This document shows positions 62,206-64,000 of a stretch of 64,000 nt of DNA, piece after piece. The position numbers were made by a program, and so were the translations under genes. The notes beneath the pieces are model-generated. The model saw nothing but the letters and a program-made list of their open reading frames with translations. It ran no database searches and had not been told where the DNA came from. How positions within the stretch are numbered: the first letter of the stretch is position 1; every line of letters begins with the position of its first letter. The stretch comes from Aureisphaera sp963669405 (GTDB lineage Bacteria; Bacteroidota; Bacteroidia; Flavobacteriales; Flavobacteriaceae): assembly GCA_963669405.2 (NCBI GenBank), contig CAXXHF010000002.1, positions 2,294,001 to 2,358,000 on the forward strand. Direction: 5' to 3'.

Positions 62206-62237
62206 CAATTGGGTGCTTCGAGAGAAACACCCAATTG
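62206..62237. other. Hairpin in the rpsI-rpsB gap
   Basis: Perfect 10-base arms CAATTGGGTG/CACCCAATTG with a 12-base loop, 15 bases after the rpsI stop and 145 bases before the rpsB start. No T-run follows on the minus strand, so it is a poor terminator; an RNA-processing or leader structure is possible. The rest of the 192-base gap shows no clear promoter. Confidence 0.45.
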
Positions 62238-62252
62238 TTTGGGCTGAAAATA

Positions 62253-62639
62253 TTAACGTTTAGAGAACTGGAATTTCTTACGAGCTTTCTTCTGTCCGAA
62301 TTTCTTACGTTCTACCATTCTTGGATCTCTTGTAAGCAATCCTTCTGGTTTTAATGCCGATCTGTGCTCCTCGTTTAGTTCACAAAGTGCACGAGAAATA
62401 GCCAAACGAATTGCCTCCGCTTGTCCAGTAATACCACCTCCGTATACATTTACCTTAATGTCAAAGGCACCTTCGTTGTCGGTCAAAGCCAATGGTTGTT
62501 GTACTTTGTATCGTAAAGTAGGAGTGGTGAAATAGTTATCTAGTTCGCGGTTGTTTATTGTAATGTTTCCTTTTCCTTCAGAAACATAAATACGAGCAAC
62601 AGCAGTTTTTCTTCTTCCAATTTTATGAATAGTCTCCAT
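62253..62639 (-). CDS. rpsI: 30S ribosomal protein S9
   Basis: 128 residues. METIHKIGRRKTAVARIYVS at the N-terminus, VYGGGITGQAEAIRLAISRA in the core, and the basic tail TRDPRMVERKKFGQKKARKK ending FQFSKR, which reaches the P-site tRNA. Start overlaps the rplM stop by one base (TAATG), giving translational coupling. Confidence 0.98.
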   Translation of the reverse strand: METIHKIGRRKTAVARIYVSEGKGNITINNRELDNYFTTPTLRYKVQQPLALTDNEGAFDIKVNVYGGGITGQAEAIRLAISRALCELNEEHRSALKPEGLLTRDPRMVERKKFGQKKARKKFQFSKR

Positions 62640-63094
62640 TACTTGATGTCATTTAGGTTAATTACTTTTGGTTTTTGTGCCTCTTGGTCATGCTCTTCAC
62701 CTACATATACTTTAAGGTTTCTGAAAAGAGCTGAACCTAATTTGTTTTTAGGCAACATTCCTTTTACTGCTTTTTCTACCAATCTAGCAGGGTCTTTGTC
62801 ATACAACTCTTGTGCAGTCAAAGAACGTTGTCCTCCTGGATAACCCGTGTGACGGATGTATTCTTTGGAATCCCATTTTTTCCCTGTTAATTTAATCTTA
62901 GCAGCGTTAGTAATTACCACATTATCACCACAGTCTACATGAGGAGTGAAATTTGGCTTGTGTTTTCCGCGAAGTAATTTAGCCACTTCGCTGGCAAGAC
63001 GACCCAATGTTTGCCCGTCCGCATCTACTAACAACCACTCTTTATTTACGGTAGCCTTGTTAGCTGATACTGTTTTGTAACTTAATGTATCCAT
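62639..63094 (-). CDS. rplM: 50S ribosomal protein L13
   Basis: 151 residues from ATG 63094. LLVDADGQTLGRLASEVAKL, HVDCGDNVVITNAAKIKLTG, YIRHTGYPGGQRSLTAQELY and KAVKGMLPKNKLGSALF are standard L13 segments. The frame extends to 63217, but that part contains the promoter, so it is not translated. First gene of rplM-rpsI. Confidence 0.98.
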   Translation of the reverse strand: MDTLSYKTVSANKATVNKEWLLVDADGQTLGRLASEVAKLLRGKHKPNFTPHVDCGDNVVITNAAKIKLTGKKWDSKEYIRHTGYPGGQRSLTAQELYDKDPARLVEKAVKGMLPKNKLGSALFRNLKVYVGEEHDQEAQKPKVINLNDIK

Positions 63095-63147
63095 TAGTTT
63101 TTTGTCAATAGTTAATAAATCATTGTAATTCCCTTCAAAAAGGGGTG

Positions 63148-63177
63148 CAAAGGTAGTGTTATTTATTTGAAAAACAA
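63148..63177 (-). promoter_or_regulatory. Promoter of rplM-rpsI
   Basis: On the minus strand TTG (63177-63175), exactly 19 bases, then TACCTTTG (63155-63148): textbook Bacteroidetes sigma-A promoter 54 bases before the rplM ATG. The transcript has a leader of about 45-50 bases. Confidence 0.75.
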
Positions 63178-63312
63178 CACGTGATGCTGTTTTTTTAAAG
63201 GAAGTGATTCCAGGCAAAAAAAGTTAAACTTCTCCCAATTAACAAATAAATATGTCACACGGATACGTTATTGTGGTCTATAAATCATCAATCACAAAAA
63301 CGACTAACAACC

Positions 63313-64000
63313 ATGACTATCAACCGTTTACCATTTTTTATCTTATTACTCCTTCCATTTTTTTCCATTTCTCAAACAGAAAACACTACAAGTCAAGATT
63401 CTACAGCACAGGTGTCTTATGAGAAACGTGTGTATACCACAGCATCTATTGCAGGGACCGATGGCATCACTATAGATGGGATATTGGATGAGGCTGCTTG
63501 GGACGCAGTAGAATGGACCTCAGATTATGTGGAGTTTGAACCGGACAATGCAACGCCTCCTACCGAACAGACTAAAATGAAGATTGCTTATGATGATAAA
63601 AACTTATATGTAGCTTTTAAGTGTTATCAAGCTGATCCCAGTACTATTGAAAAACGTATGGGACGTCGAGATGATTTCCCAGGTGATTGGGTAGAAATCA
63701 ATATTGATAGTTATAATGATGATAGAACGGGCTTTTCTTTTACCGCCTCTGTTTCTGGTGTTAAAGGAGACGAGTTTATTTCAAATAATGGGAATTTTGA
63801 TAGCAGCTGGAATCCTATATGGTACCTAAGTACAGCAGTTGATAGTGATGGTTGGACAGCTGAGATTAGAATTCCATTAAGTCAATTGCGTTTTGGAAAT
63901 GACGAAGAACAAGTTTGGGGTATACAATCCACTAGACGGTATTTTAATAATGAAGAACGTTCCTTATGGCAGCCCTTACCAGCAAACCCACCGGGATGGG
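63313..64000 (+). CDS. Partial secreted protein with CBM9-like domain (DUF5916 type)
   Basis: Open from the ATG at 63313 through the window end (229 codons seen). Signal peptide MTINRLPFFILLLLPFFSIS, then a CBM9-like/DOMON-type domain (about 38-215): IAGTDGITIDGILDEAAWDA, MKIAYDDKNLYVAFKCYQAD, RDDFPGDWVEINIDSYNDDR and WTAEIRIPLSQLRFGNDEEQ. This start is typical of flavobacterial DUF5916 proteins of about 700-900 residues with a C-terminal outer-membrane barrel. Their role is not established. Divergent from rplM. Confidence 0.85.
   Translation, partial: MTINRLPFFILLLLPFFSISQTENTTSQDSTAQVSYEKRVYTTASIAGTDGITIDGILDEAAWDAVEWTSDYVEFEPDNATPPTEQTKMKIAYDDKNLYVAFKCYQADPSTIEKRMGRRDDFPGDWVEINIDSYNDDRTGFSFTASVSGVKGDEFISNNGNFDSSWNPIWYLSTAVDSDGWTAEIRIPLSQLRFGNDEEQVWGIQSTRRYFNNEERSLWQPLPANPPGW

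Noticed and set aside
1..64000. CRISPR arrays, IS elements and rRNA genes
   Set aside because: Read through for regular short repeats with spacers, transposase motifs with terminal inverted repeats, and rRNA signatures; none found.

Overview
This 64 kb window comes from the chromosome of a low-GC marine-type member of the Bacteroidota, almost certainly a Flavobacteriaceae species. The evidence is a SusC/SusD outer-membrane pair, several secreted proteins ending in type IX secretion (T9SS) sorting domains, CarboxypepD_reg-type TonB receptors, DUF6503 and DUF5686 proteins, few Shine-Dalgarno sites, and many promoters of the Bacteroidetes form TTG-N17-23-TAnnTTTR. No prophage, IS element or CRISPR array was seen.

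Region 1 (1-15.1 kb) looks like a phosphate-scavenging island. It holds a secreted fourfold-repeat protein, a membrane protein and a purple-acid-phosphatase-like T9SS enzyme. These are followed on the minus strand by a DUF6503 protein, a Pit-type phosphate transporter fused to a PhoU-like (DUF47) domain, an OprO/P-like porin, and a TonB receptor with a beta-helix surface lipoprotein. The porin, Pit and TonB genes each have a direct repeat of T(A/T)ACAn with an exact 11-bp period upstream. That is the architecture of a Pho box. In the porin and TonB promoters it stands exactly 12 bases from a shared TTCTTTGCAGCGA core.

Region 2 (15.2-28.6 kb) is mixed: dgt, a secreted M36 peptidase, dxs, tadA, a cold-shock protein, aspS and an orphan SusC/SusD pair. 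Region 3 (28.6-35.4 kb) is a TetR-TolC-adaptor-RND efflux operon, with a 9-bp-arm inverted repeat over the tetR promoter that is a likely operator. Region 4 (35.5-46.4 kb) has a polyprenyl synthase, sucA-sucB, a TPR histidine kinase with a LuxR-type regulator, a retropepsin-like protease, and tatD-ansA.

Region 5 (46.4-47.8 kb) is the most irregular. It starts with tRNA-Ser(GGA), whose 3' end is repeated 138 bp downstream. The two copies bracket two strong hairpins and separate the tRNA from its probable terminator, as expected of a small site-specific insertion. Next come a translationally coupled pair of tiny minus-strand genes (89 and 43 aa) and an XRE regulator without an ATG.

Region 6 (48.1-51.2 kb) is an ExbB-ExbD-ExbD energising operon followed by a PorT-like barrel. 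Region 7 (51.2-63.1 kb, minus) is the core block rplM-rpsI-rpsB-tsf-pyrH-frr, a DUF5686-like barrel, an MMPL/RND transporter split by a -1 frameshift at an A6 run, asnS, rpoN and a PAP2-like membrane protein. The window ends inside a CBM9/DUF5916-type secreted protein. Most 5' ends were reset from signal peptides, conserved N-termini and promoter positions; several genes start with TTG or GTG.
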